Counted from the first letter of the stretch, positions 38,075 through 47,216 are shown. The stretch is 64,000 nucleotides of DNA from Neobacillus sp. YX16 (GCF_030123505.1 NZ_CP126115.1:5718001-5782000); one strand, 5' to 3'. Numbers and translations: made by a program. The notes: generated by a model from the letters alone, not told the origin.

Positions 38075-38380
38075 TTATAACCAATTTGCTCTATTTACCG
38101 CTTTCGATTGAGCTTCCTTGTATTGGCTGGCTGCAAATCTCAAAAAGTTCGCATAATTCTCTAATGCCTTTGACATATTCTTTGAAGTAGATTCATTGTC
38201 TTCCACCTGATTCCACTGGAGCTGGAACTGTTTTGAATCCGTCCCCTGCCAGGTTGCTCCAAGGTTCTGTACTTCTCTCTCCGCGGCTGCCATGTTTCTT
38301 TTCTGACTTGATAGGTAGGTATCAATGGCATCTGCTGCATTCTCAAACTGACTATGGTTCACTTTTATAAACTGACCCAT
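38075..38380 (-). CDS. WXG100-family protein (second pair, member without tail signal)
   Basis: 101 residues, two helices joined by a turn with W-Q-G (NLGATWQGTDSKQF, near 47-49). No signal peptide. It pairs in the operon with the WXG100 gene 30 bp upstream, a usual EsxA/EsxB-like heterodimer layout. It is closer in start (MGQFIKV) to the 42046 protein (MGKVIKV) than to its neighbour, so the locus carries two duplicated pairs. Confidence 0.88.
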   Translation of the reverse strand: MGQFIKVNHSQFENAADAIDTYLSSQKRNMAAAEREVQNLGATWQGTDSKQFQLQWNQVEDNESTSKNMSKALENYANFLRFAASQYKEAQSKAVNRANWL

Positions 38381-38410
38381 AAGACATCCCCCTTTGAAAA
38401 TGGCTGATTT

Positions 38411-38716
38411 TTATTTAAACAAATCCGCCAAAAATGTGTTCACTGTTTCTGTCTGTGTGTAACCGGGATCCACCTGCTGCTGCAGGAATTTCACATAATT
38501 ATCCATCACTGTATATCTTGGTTCATGAAACGTATTTTTTATTTTATAGAAGGAATCCATCGCTTGCTCAGCAGCCGTACTGTCCCAGGCACTATTTAAC
38601 GCTCTCATTGCCGACTCCACAGGTGAAAAATCATCTCTGATTCTATTATTATAGTTAGCAATATTTTTGGCAGCCGCCGCCACACGCCCGGTATCTACTT
38701 TTATTATATCCGCCAT
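38411..38716 (-). CDS. WXG100-family protein (second pair, with C-terminal YxxxE signal)
   Basis: 101 residues. The turn reads W-D-S in place of WXG (ALNSAWDSTAAEQAM). The C-terminal tail has GYTQTET, a YxxxE arrangement that fits the type VII export signal, then LADLFK. The same GY-TET-LAD-FK tail ends the 41715 protein, so the two are paralogues. Likely exported together with the next WXG100 protein. Confidence 0.88.
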   Translation of the reverse strand: MADIIKVDTGRVAAAAKNIANYNNRIRDDFSPVESAMRALNSAWDSTAAEQAMDSFYKIKNTFHEPRYTVMDNYVKFLQQQVDPGYTQTETVNTFLADLFK

Positions 38717-38766
38717 TTTAATCCCTTCCTTCGGTCGAATATTGAATGTTTACTTTACTCTGTTTG

Positions 38767-38963
38767 AAAAATAAGCGGAGGAATTCCGGTTATTTTGGGA
38801 AAACCTTATAAAACCTTACAAATAAGCGGAGTTTTTCCGCTTATTTGATTCAAATCGTTGGATTTTGTCTTATTTTGAGCAGTTAACCGGAATATCTCCG
38901 TTTATATCTGCTTCTTAGGCTTCCACTTTATACATTAGACGGAAATTCTCCGCCTATTTTTTC
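38767..38963. repeat. Four AATAAGCGGA hairpins in an operon gap
   Basis: Inverted repeats of the form AATAAGCGGAG...TTCCGCTTATT. The second (38820-38846) is nearly perfect; the others (38767-38796, 38882-38907, 38937-38963) are diverged or half-length. They fill the 270-bp gap between the second WXG100 pair and the toxin-partner gene, the largest gap inside the type VII locus. Confidence 0.75.
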
Positions 38964-38985
38964 ATACCAACACAAAAATCAACCA

Positions 38986-39201
38986 TTACGCTTCTTTCAC
39001 TTTGGAAGTATCAATATTACTTAGTTTTCTTTTAACTCCCCTATAGTGGTCCGCAATCTGATTCAGTTTGGCGGCACATTTTTCATTTCCAATTCCTTCA
39101 AAGCTCCGATCGATTCCCGCTGCAATACTTTCAATCTCGTTTATGATATCTTGAAGCTCTTGTTTAATGTAATAAAGATCATGCTGCCCATTGGCACTCA
39201 T
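38986..39201 (-). CDS. Small helical partner of the lipase toxin (Lap/TlaA-like)
   Basis: 71 residues from the ATG at 39201; GGGGGGAG lies just before it, and an in-frame GTG two codons earlier overlaps that site. Predicted all-helical with an early helix QELQDIINEIESIAAGI. Size, helicity and position right after the toxin gene match the small WXG100-like targeting partners of LXG and TslA-type substrates. No sequence-level family recognised. Confidence 0.65.
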   Translation of the reverse strand: MSANGQHDLYYIKQELQDIINEIESIAAGIDRSFEGIGNEKCAAKLNQIADHYRGVKRKLSNIDTSKVKEA

Positions 39202-39213
39202 GGACACTCCCCC

Positions 39214-40803
39214 CTATCCCAGCTTATTGATAATCTTCCGTTCAGCAGATTCAAAGTCTTCTAATGTTTCTTCTAAATACGAGATACAACGATTAATTCT
39301 CCAGCTTTCCCCTGTCATCAAATCTGCCTGCATCAAACTCCATAAATCCAACAGCCCTACCTTGGAGTAAAGGGCGTCCATTCTCCGGTCAAGATGGTTC
39401 AATCTTGTATTGACTGTGCTTAGGCGCTGAGAATATTCTCGAAGTCTTTGAGTATCGATCTTGATGAACGGATGGCTGCTCGCATATCGATAACCTGGGT
39501 TGAAAAGCTTTCTCGCCCACGAAGTAAATTCTGTGAACACTTCCACGACTTTGGCGATAACTTGATTGATGAACTCTTTCGCCATATTAGCAGCCTCAAG
39601 CACCGCAGCAATAACAGTCGTGACTCCATCGATCAGCTTTTGCACCATATCTGCCGTAAATGAAAGGGCGTCAAGGATAAACGGGATTAACACTTCGCCA
39701 AAAAACTCTGGATTGATCCAATAGATGACAGCAAGCGTTGCCCCGATAAGCACTGTCGCAATCAAGACAGTAGGGTGTGTGGCAAGAAAAATTGCAACAT
39801 GTGCAATGAAAGCCCCGGCCAATAGTTTCTTTTGACCATCAGGAAGAGACATGAAGCCTTCCACCGCATGAATAAATGAGTTTGCTACTCCAGCTGGCAG
39901 TTCATCCAGTTCCCGTGTGAATCTGCCAATGCTTTCGGCAAAACGATCCATTTCCCCTCTAATGACACGGCCATGTTCGTCATACTCAACATACGTCATA
40001 CTATGTTTGGCTGTTAAGGCGCCCAACCCATAGTCTCCATAAACATTATCTTTTGTTTTCAGTGACATGTAATGGGAACCGGGAACAGGATTTAAAATCG
40101 CACCTACTAATGACCACTGATAATGATTCATTTTCCCAGACATATCCCGAATTCCTTCTGCAAAAAGAGGATTAGTTAGAAATTCCTCAGCAAACCCTGG
40201 ACCATCGCCATTTAATGCCTGGAGGATTTTCGCTCTCATTTCCGGCGGTGCTGTTATCGCCGCATAGAAAGATAAGTTCCCTCCGAGTGAGTGTCCTGCG
40301 GTGGCATAAGTATCATATGAGTATTTAGAATTTATTTCGGCCATATACTGTGCAGCAATCCTCTGCTGCTCGACACCGACACCCTCATTAATCATTTTAA
40401 AATCGGTATTTATCCAGTCTTTTTCAAACTGATTGCCATGAGATTCACTGCCTCTAAATCCAACAATGGCATTATTCGGACTCGTTTCAACTACCAAACC
40501 ATAAAACCCGGATTGATTGTTGTCATCATTGACATCAACAACCTTCCACGTACTGTATTCCGAATTGGGCGAGACGAATTGATTGTATAAATCCAAATCT
40601 CCTTGAGCTCTGGTTTTATCAATAGAAGACTCTGCAGTAGCCAGGTTCGCTTCCAGGGTTGCCTTCACTTCGGGTTTGTATTTCAGAATATTGGCCAGGG
40701 TAGGTTCGATTCCTTGCTTTGTCAAATAGGAAATATCCTTATCACTGATTTCATAATAAGCAAGCTGCGAGGCGACAAAAAGATCTTGATCTGAATGTGG
40801 CAT
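39214..40803 (-). CDS. Type VII-secreted lipase toxin with lipase domain first (TslA-like)
   Basis: 529 residues. The N-terminal about 280 residues form an alpha/beta hydrolase lipase domain: GFRGSE (115-120), the nucleophile elbow GHSLGG (Ser172), NGDGPG (198-203) and GSHYMS (His244) as triad candidates. A hydrophobic segment covers about 328-362 (LLAGAFIAHVAIFLATH). The last about 90 residues are helical and LXG-like (KIDTQRLREYSQRL). S. aureus TslA has this same reversed order, lipase first and targeting domain last. It overlaps no gene; the lipoprotein is 3 bp upstream and the helical partner follows. Expected to attack membrane lipids of neighbouring bacteria; enzyme activity is inferred. 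Confidence 0.85.
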   Translation of the reverse strand: MPHSDQDLFVASQLAYYEISDKDISYLTKQGIEPTLANILKYKPEVKATLEANLATAESSIDKTRAQGDLDLYNQFVSPNSEYSTWKVVDVNDDNNQSGFYGLVVETSPNNAIVGFRGSESHGNQFEKDWINTDFKMINEGVGVEQQRIAAQYMAEINSKYSYDTYATAGHSLGGNLSFYAAITAPPEMRAKILQALNGDGPGFAEEFLTNPLFAEGIRDMSGKMNHYQWSLVGAILNPVPGSHYMSLKTKDNVYGDYGLGALTAKHSMTYVEYDEHGRVIRGEMDRFAESIGRFTRELDELPAGVANSFIHAVEGFMSLPDGQKKLLAGAFIAHVAIFLATHPTVLIATVLIGATLAVIYWINPEFFGEVLIPFILDALSFTADMVQKLIDGVTTVIAAVLEAANMAKEFINQVIAKVVEVFTEFTSWARKLFNPGYRYASSHPFIKIDTQRLREYSQRLSTVNTRLNHLDRRMDALYSKVGLLDLWSLMQADLMTGESWRINRCISYLEETLEDFESAERKIINKLG

Positions 40804-40805
40804 GG

Positions 40806-41555
40806 TTACTGCACCTGTCTTTGCTCAATAAATTGATCTAAAGGAATATTTATCTGTCCTTCCTTGACACCGAAACCATTTTCCTTGAACCCTTCTAGCA
40901 TTTGATCAAAATCATCATAAGTCTCGGCATTTTTCTTAAAATATTCCTCGGACTTTTTGAGCGTATCTCCGTCCGTATAGTAGATTTCAAGCGCAGCATT
41001 TATTGGGAGTTTTTCAGCAAATAGGTCCTGCAACACTTGGTATTCCTTCTCTGCGTCAATGGTGGCCATGGCGTTTTTATCCAACAGCAAGGTAAGAACA
41101 ATGGGAACATTCGTATATTTTTTAGAAAATTCTTCTAATGAAACCTTACTTTTATCTGTATAATCAGTATCGGCAAAACCGACATATACTTTGATGAAAA
41201 AGTCGTCCGTTAGTTCACGTATTTTGTCACTTGCCGTCTGCTTGATTTCATTTTCGACCAGTGCCTCAACGTATTCATCAATCATCCACTTACCTTCCTT
41301 TTCGACCTTTGCCTCAAACTTTAACTCTTCATTTCCTTCCGGCGAAGCTACTATTTTAAATGTGTTACCGGTCAAGGTTCCATATCCTTCACCAGACGTA
41401 TAAATGCTAAAATCCTCATTATACTTTTCCTTCAAGAGTTTTTTAGCAATATCCGCCCGATCCGGACTGTTAGACATGAAGTTCATACATCCACTCACTC
41501 CCAATAAAGAAATAATGATTAACAATGACAATGCTGCAATTTTTACTTTTCTCAT
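40806..41555 (-). CDS. Lipoprotein, candidate immunity protein for the lipase
   Basis: 249 residues from the ATG at 41555 (MRKVKIAALSLL); the longer frame start adds 23 residues ahead of an otherwise textbook signal. Lipobox LLGVSGC puts lipid-Cys near residue 23. The remainder is soluble and rich in Lys, Glu and Tyr. It ends 3 bp before the lipase toxin. S. aureus TslA is neutralised by a lipoprotein, so this is the best immunity candidate, although it precedes the toxin. No family recognised from sequence. Confidence 0.8.
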   Translation of the reverse strand: MRKVKIAALSLLIIISLLGVSGCMNFMSNSPDRADIAKKLLKEKYNEDFSIYTSGEGYGTLTGNTFKIVASPEGNEELKFEAKVEKEGKWMIDEYVEALVENEIKQTASDKIRELTDDFFIKVYVGFADTDYTDKSKVSLEEFSKKYTNVPIVLTLLLDKNAMATIDAEKEYQVLQDLFAEKLPINAALEIYYTDGDTLKKSEEYFKKNAETYDDFDQMLEGFKENGFGVKEGQINIPLDQFIEQRQVQ

Positions 41556-41669
41556 GAATACAACGCCTTTCCACGTTAAAATCGGTTTTACGATTTTAAC
41601 AGCAATTGTTGCGAAAACAGTCAACCTATATAAACCCGTTACGAAGTTATTTTCATTTTTAAATGCTGC

Positions 41670-41697
41670 TAAAGACGATGGGACTCCATCGCCTTTA
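41670..41697 (-). terminator. Operon hairpin without T run (attenuator or mRNA-stabilising stem)
   Basis: TAAAGACGATGG/CCATCGCCTTTA with a 4-nt loop and one mismatch, between the first WXG100 pair and the lipoprotein. The lack of a T run suggests partial termination or protection of the upstream mRNA, which would let EsxA-like proteins be made in excess. Confidence 0.5.
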
Positions 41698-41714
41698 GCG
41701 CAAGCGTTGATACC

Positions 41715-42029
41715 TTATTTAAATGCGTCAGCTAAACTAATATTAGCTGTTTCTGTTTCGAAGTAACCTTGTTCTACGTTTGTTCTTAGAAATGTTACAT
41801 AGCTATTAAGAATATCTTGATAGTTTTGGAAAAACTTTGCCGCAAACTCATCAAAAGAAGCAATGGTTGCTTGGGCTGCTTCCCCATCCCATGTATTCGA
41901 TAAATTTTGGATTGTTTTCTGACTTGTTTTTAACTCTTCTGCAAGTCTTATGTTCAACCCTTCGATTGTTTTTGCAATATCGCCAACTTGTGCCGTACTT
42001 ACTCTAATTTGTCCAGCCATTTCCCTCAC
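41715..42029 (-). CDS. WXG100-family protein (first pair, with C-terminal YxxxE signal)
   Basis: 104 residues, two helices with W-D-G in the turn (LSNTWDGEAAQATI, near 48-50). The tail GYFETET carries a YxxxE export-type signal, then ISLADAFK, as in the 38411 protein. It follows the other WXG100 gene by 16 bp. Expected EsxA-like substrate and core component of the secretion system. Confidence 0.9.
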   Translation of the reverse strand: MREMAGQIRVSTAQVGDIAKTIEGLNIRLAEELKTSQKTIQNLSNTWDGEAAQATIASFDEFAAKFFQNYQDILNSYVTFLRTNVEQGYFETETANISLADAFK

Positions 42030-42045
42030 TCCTTTTTTAATTCAA

Positions 42046-42348
42046 TTAGTTTGTTAATCTTCTTACTTGAGCTGTATTACTATCTTGCATTTGTGCATAA
42101 TTGGCTCTTTGTGTCTCAAGCGCTTGACTAGCGGTTAGGAGTTTATCTGCCATACTTTTTAAATCATCGTTAAATCCATTGATTTGATCAACAAAGGCAA
42201 GGTTATCTTCTCCCTCCCAAGCTGACCCCATTGTTTGTGCTGCCTGCATCAGTTGGGTATAGATACCTGTGTACGTTTCGGATAACTCTGCCATTTTTTT
42301 AGAAGCCGTTTCTAGTTCTTGAGGTGTTACTTTAATTACTTTTCCCAT
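42046..42348 (-). CDS. WXG100-family protein (first pair, member without tail signal)
   Basis: 100 residues, two helices with W-E-G in the turn (GSAWEGEDNLAF, near 44-46). Partner of the 41715 protein. It lies 28 bp downstream of the EsaB/YukD gene. No signal peptide, as expected. Confidence 0.9.
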   Translation of the reverse strand: MGKVIKVTPQELETASKKMAELSETYTGIYTQLMQAAQTMGSAWEGEDNLAFVDQINGFNDDLKSMADKLLTASQALETQRANYAQMQDSNTAQVRRLTN

Positions 42349-42376
42349 TTTTCATTCTCCTCTCTATCTTAATAAT

Positions 42377-42637
42377 CTATATCAACATGAGCTTAGAACC
42401 GTTTTGTATCCCCAGTTCTGCAACTGCCATGTTAATATTGTAAATAATTCCAGTGGTTGCATCACATAGCACTGCATTGCCATTGGCTTTGTATTTTCCA
42501 TCTGATATATCGCTTAGCAAAGAAGATACTAATAGCAGTACCTCGCTCATTTGACTTTCTAATGGTATGTAAACATCAAAGCTTTGGTCTGCAGCAGGAA
42601 GGAAGATTTCAACAAGTGCTTTATTCATCGTTGTCAT
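42377..42637 (-). CDS. esaB: EsaB/YukD-like ubiquitin-fold protein
   Basis: 86 residues. The layout fits the YukD beta-grasp fold: VEIFLPAADQSFDVYIPLE, then helix SEVLLLVSSLLSDI and a closing GIQNGSKLMLI. YukD/EsaB is a cytoplasmic regulator of type VII secretion in Firmicutes. The start is inside the end of essC, with AAAGGAG just upstream; of three nearby in-frame ATGs the second (42637) has the best spacing. Confidence 0.82.
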   Translation of the reverse strand: MTTMNKALVEIFLPAADQSFDVYIPLESQMSEVLLLVSSLLSDISDGKYKANGNAVLCDATTGIIYNINMAVAELGIQNGSKLMLI

Positions 42638-45600
42638 CATTCTCCTTTACTGAGTTTAATAGCTTTACCTTTACACTCTTCCCTTTTTGTAAAGAGAAGC
42701 CAAATCCAGCAGTCATGTCTTCTCGCATTTCAGAAGTTGGTTTTGTAGCCTTTAGGTTAAATTGGTCGGTAATTCCAGCGCCCACCCAAATACCATCACC
42801 AGGATTCATATGCTGCTTATACCATTTATCAAAGGTGATTCCTGATAGATTCTTAGATTGCTCGGCAAATATGATGGTAATGTTGTACTTGGCATCTCCC
42901 TTTTCAAGAATGAGGCCAAGTTTCTCTGCTCCTTCTTTTGACAAAGCGTTTTTCAAAGCGGCAACGGAATTAATAATGATCACTTTTTGATCAAAATGTT
43001 CCGCTTCAACACCCTTTTCAATCGCCTCTTTGTGAGTGTTATTACGATAAAGCACCAATTCAAACAGTGCATTCACCGTATTTTCAAAGTCTTTAACGGT
43101 AGAATAATAAGCAATCGTACGATTATCTTTATGAATAAAACTTTGCTGTCCATCAATCACCGTCACATCAAAACCACAAGTATCTGCCATGAGTATAGAT
43201 AAATCATGGGTAAAACCTAAATGTTCTGTGGATGAAGATAAAATCATATGGATATACGATTTTCCAAATGGATAATAATGAACATTTAGCGAGTTCTTTT
43301 CAACGCCAATTGGGATAGAAAGACTTCCCTGAGAAACAACATATTGTGATAAAAACTCCATATCCACTTGATCGGGTAAAATTGGAATCTTCCTTGCTGT
43401 ATTCCCTTTCCATGAGGTCTGGAGTTTCGCACTTTCTTTTTGAATAAACGGGAATGGTACAGATTCCTCTGTGATCTGAGCAACCTGGAACTCGTAAATG
43501 GCGTCTCTCTTCACAAGACCTCTGCCTTTATATCTTGAAGGGAACAATCCATCTGTTTTACCAACAATGCCAGCATAATCGGTTTCATCATTTAATTGCA
43601 GGACAAGCATTTGCTTAAAGTTCTGCAGCAAGCGGAACCTTACAGCATTGGTCCCAAGAGCCGTTAAAACAAAATAAATACCATACTTGGTTCCTTCACG
43701 TGACAGGAAGGATACCGCTGTTTCTTTTTCCTCGTACATTTCAGTAAAAGCAGCAAAGTTATTGACCGCAACCACAATCGATGGCAGTTTCTCTCCTGTT
43801 GCACGAATATAAGAAGCATGGTCACCACCATAATCCGCAAATAATTTCTTCCTATTTTCCAATTCACTTTGAAGCATTTTAAACAAATTACTAATCTTCT
43901 CACTCTCATAGGAAAGAATGACATCTCCGATATGCGGTGCTTTGGCAAAAGCACGTAATGTTTCAGAGGCGAAGTCCAATAAGTAGATATTGACTTCATC
44001 TGGTGTGTGCTCCTGTATGAGCGAGTAGACCATTGTATTTAAGAAAGTGGTTTTTCCGCTTCCCGCTACACCATAAACAATGGTATTTCCTTCTTCCGTA
44101 AGCGGCAGGCGCAGCAAGCATTGCTGTTGTCTTGCCGGATCATCGTACTCACCGATTACCGGATTCAGCACAAAGGAATTCTCATTGGCTAGCGTATATT
44201 TTCCTTTTATATCATTTAATAGAATCATAGCTGGAATGGGCTCAAGCCATAATGGACGTATTTTAATCTGTTCTTCCTGTGCAATCGTACTTAAATAATC
44301 GGTGATAACATCCATTTGCTTTTTCGGATTGGCAAACAGGTTTTTCTTCTTATCGATTTTCGCCTCTTTCATCGGGCGGCCATTACGGTCAATGACCACA
44401 ACACTATTATCCTTTTCCACAACCACTTTATCAGAAGGATAATAAGGTGCTCCTGCCCAAGCAGACTGACCCATTTCAAACAATTCGTTATAGCCGACCT
44501 GCAGATAAAAGCGTCCAGTATCGGTAAGTTCAGCAGCATCCGGACGTTTGAGCATATCCATACTGTCTGCTCGTTCTTGCACTTTCAAACTTACCCTAAA
44601 TTTACTGTTACTCCAGATCTGGTCATCGACCACACCACTTGGTTTTTGTGTAGCCAAAATCAAGTGGACACCTAAGCTCCGTCCGATACGGGCCGCACTG
44701 ACCAGCTGGGCCATAAATTCGGGCTGCTGTGTTTTTAATTCCGCAAACTCATCGGAAATGATGAACAAATGCTGAAGCGGTTCAGTTACCACACCTTCAC
44801 GGTAGAGCTTTTGATAGTTGTAAATATCGATATTGCTCTCGCCAACCTGTTTGCTGGCTTGGGCAAAAATAGCCTGCCTGCGTTTCAATTCACTTTCAAT
44901 CGATATCAACGAACGTTTAATCGCGGCCCCATCTAAGTTGGTGATAATACCAGCCGTGTGCGGCAGGTTTTCAAAGGATTTAGCCATACCGCCGCCTTTA
45001 TAGTCAATCAAGATAAACGCGACTTCATTCGGATGATAGTTGACGGCGAGTGACAAGATATAGGCAATAATGAATTCAGACTTACCAGAACCCGTCATAC
45101 CTGCAACCAATCCATGCGGTCCATGAAACTTTTCATGCAAATCCAGCTTAAACACTTCACCTAATGTATCCACACCCACCGCTGCTTCTAATGATTTTGT
45201 TGGATCATTGTCCTTCCAGCGAGTTAATGCATTTAGGTGTTCCACTTTTCCCACCCCAAATAACTCTAGGAACGTGACCATTTTCGGTAGATTGAAAGAA
45301 TTCGCCAAAGTATCGAGCGGTACATTCGCTAACTTCACACTCAATTCCGTTGGATCAGCGGTTAAGGGCTGGTCTGGAACAAATGAGATCGATTTACCCG
45401 TGATATCGTTTTTATCAAACAGTTTACCGCTATTCTCATTCAGATCCACAACCATCGTACATTCCTTCGGCAAATTCTTAAGTTCATCGTAAAACGTAAC
45501 GACAGAGATATGGATATTCTTTTTCTTTAGATACACCTGTTTTAGCATCTCAGCACGGATCGCTAACTGCTTACTCATCGCAAAAATAATATAATAAGGT

Positions 45601-47216
45601 TTGATATCTTCCATATTAATGTCGCTAACATTTGAACGAGCTTCAATTTCTTTTTCAAGATAAGCCGAAACTTCCTTTACCTCTATTGTTTTGGTGGCAA
45701 TGAAGCGGAACTTATTATCATTACTCCAAACATGCGGCAGCCATTTGGTAAAACCGAAATCTTTTTCGTCCTCTTGGTCATAAACAAACACCATTTTCAC
45801 TTCATCGTAGCTATACAGCGCTGCTAGTTGAAAAATCAAGCCCTTTGCAAATTCAATCGTTTGTTTCCGATCTCCAATGACACCAGATATGTAATTTTCA
45901 AACAATGATAATGTAATAGGTATGTTTTTTAAGATTTTCGGAGATTCCACTAAGGTGTACAATTCTTCTTCGAGATTGTCATCGTCAATCGAAAACTTCT
46001 TTTCGGAATACGAAATATCGGCAGCTAATAAACCGTTGCCTGTACCCACCCTTAATTTCAGAAAATCATTTTGCCCAGGTCCACGTTCCCATAGATTTCG
46101 GTCAACTTTATCAATTCGCTGAATAAGGTCCGTTACCGGGACATGGTTTTCACGCAGGATTTCTTCTTGCTTTTCAGCTTCCTCATTAAAGGAAATCGTA
46201 ACTTTATCTAAATATTCTTTATATTTTTCTTGACGGACTTTTTCCTTTTTACGCCTTCGTCTCATATCATATTTTTTTGACAAAATCGGCCATAGTATCG
46301 TTCCAAGAAGCATGCTCGCGGACATGACTATCGAAGGCATTGCTCTTGAAAAGTCACCAGTAGCCATCGCATTATTGACCGCAAAAGTTGCAGTCGCCAG
46401 CGACGCCATCCCCATTGTCACAGACGGACCTAACACCAACATCAACGGCATCTCTTCCCCAATCGCATTAGGCGGTGGTGAATCAATTTTAATAACAGCC
46501 TTTTCTACATCTCTCTTAAAGCGAGGGGAGCGATAAAAATAGTCCGTTGCCGGTGCTTCATATTCTTCCTCTTCGTCGTCTGGGGCCACTGCTTTTTGAT
46601 TAATAAATGGTTTTAGGAAATTGCTTTTTAACGAAAGGGTTCGATCCGGGTTATTTAATGCAACGAAGAAGCTTCCCACAATCATTTTGTAGCCCATTAT
46701 GTAAATCATATCGCCAATCGTTAAATCCCTGCTTTTCACTCGATCGCCATCGACAAAGGTTCCGTTCGTACTGTTCAGGTCAGTAATACTCCATTTTCCG
46801 TTACGAAAGGATAGTTTTGCATGTGAGGCCGACACAAATTGATTGTTCAATATGACATCGTTCTTATCGGTTCTTCCAATGGTAATATCCGTATCCTTGT
46901 CTACCAAATATTTCGTGAAGGTTTGGCGATCATCCGTACTTGGTTCAATGAACACAATGGTTTTATTATCCTGTTCCTGCGTATCCAAATTGTAGATACT
47001 TAACGGACTTAGCACGGTATTACGAATGGGTTTCCCTGAATGGTTCATAACCTTAACATCTTTGTTAGACTTTAGAATCCATTCACCATTGATTCCTTCA
47101 ATCCCGATTAACTTTTTGGAACGGTCATTAGAATCATAAATCCAATACTGACCTCTTATTTTCTCAGGAAGAGTAATCGAATTGATACTTGCTTTGTTTA
47201 TTAACGTTACAATCAT
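42621..47216 (-). CDS. essC: Type VII secretion motor ATPase EssC (FHA plus three FtsK/SpoIIIE domains)
   Basis: 1531 residues, usual EssC length. The N-terminus has an FHA module (about 90-180) with DITIGRTDKNDVIL, then VSASHAKLSF and NSTNGTFVDG. Two membrane helices lie near 258-305. The first ATPase has Walker A GMTGSGKSE (near 707) and LILATQKPSG. The second has GVAGSGKTT (near 1052). The third (near 1318) has GKSYIHMIL in place of a full P-loop. It is the first gene of the locus and is followed by a coupled esaB. The motor drives export of WXG100 and toxin substrates. AAGGAG sites precede the ATG. Confidence 0.95.
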   Translation of the reverse strand: MIVTLINKASINSITLPEKIRGQYWIYDSNDRSKKLIGIEGINGEWILKSNKDVKVMNHSGKPIRNTVLSPLSIYNLDTQEQDNKTIVFIEPSTDDRQTFTKYLVDKDTDITIGRTDKNDVILNNQFVSASHAKLSFRNGKWSITDLNSTNGTFVDGDRVKSRDLTIGDMIYIMGYKMIVGSFFVALNNPDRTLSLKSNFLKPFINQKAVAPDDEEEEYEAPATDYFYRSPRFKRDVEKAVIKIDSPPPNAIGEEMPLMLVLGPSVTMGMASLATATFAVNNAMATGDFSRAMPSIVMSASMLLGTILWPILSKKYDMRRRRKKEKVRQEKYKEYLDKVTISFNEEAEKQEEILRENHVPVTDLIQRIDKVDRNLWERGPGQNDFLKLRVGTGNGLLAADISYSEKKFSIDDDNLEEELYTLVESPKILKNIPITLSLFENYISGVIGDRKQTIEFAKGLIFQLAALYSYDEVKMVFVYDQEDEKDFGFTKWLPHVWSNDNKFRFIATKTIEVKEVSAYLEKEIEARSNVSDINMEDIKPYYIIFAMSKQLAIRAEMLKQVYLKKKNIHISVVTFYDELKNLPKECTMVVDLNENSGKLFDKNDITGKSISFVPDQPLTADPTELSVKLANVPLDTLANSFNLPKMVTFLELFGVGKVEHLNALTRWKDNDPTKSLEAAVGVDTLGEVFKLDLHEKFHGPHGLVAGMTGSGKSEFIIAYILSLAVNYHPNEVAFILIDYKGGGMAKSFENLPHTAGIITNLDGAAIKRSLISIESELKRRQAIFAQASKQVGESNIDIYNYQKLYREGVVTEPLQHLFIISDEFAELKTQQPEFMAQLVSAARIGRSLGVHLILATQKPSGVVDDQIWSNSKFRVSLKVQERADSMDMLKRPDAAELTDTGRFYLQVGYNELFEMGQSAWAGAPYYPSDKVVVEKDNSVVVIDRNGRPMKEAKIDKKKNLFANPKKQMDVITDYLSTIAQEEQIKIRPLWLEPIPAMILLNDIKGKYTLANENSFVLNPVIGEYDDPARQQQCLLRLPLTEEGNTIVYGVAGSGKTTFLNTMVYSLIQEHTPDEVNIYLLDFASETLRAFAKAPHIGDVILSYESEKISNLFKMLQSELENRKKLFADYGGDHASYIRATGEKLPSIVVAVNNFAAFTEMYEEKETAVSFLSREGTKYGIYFVLTALGTNAVRFRLLQNFKQMLVLQLNDETDYAGIVGKTDGLFPSRYKGRGLVKRDAIYEFQVAQITEESVPFPFIQKESAKLQTSWKGNTARKIPILPDQVDMEFLSQYVVSQGSLSIPIGVEKNSLNVHYYPFGKSYIHMILSSSTEHLGFTHDLSILMADTCGFDVTVIDGQQSFIHKDNRTIAYYSTVKDFENTVNALFELVLYRNNTHKEAIEKGVEAEHFDQKVIIINSVAALKNALSKEGAEKLGLILEKGDAKYNITIIFAEQSKNLSGITFDKWYKQHMNPGDGIWVGAGITDQFNLKATKPTSEMREDMTAGFGFSLQKGKSVKVKLLNSVKENDDNDE

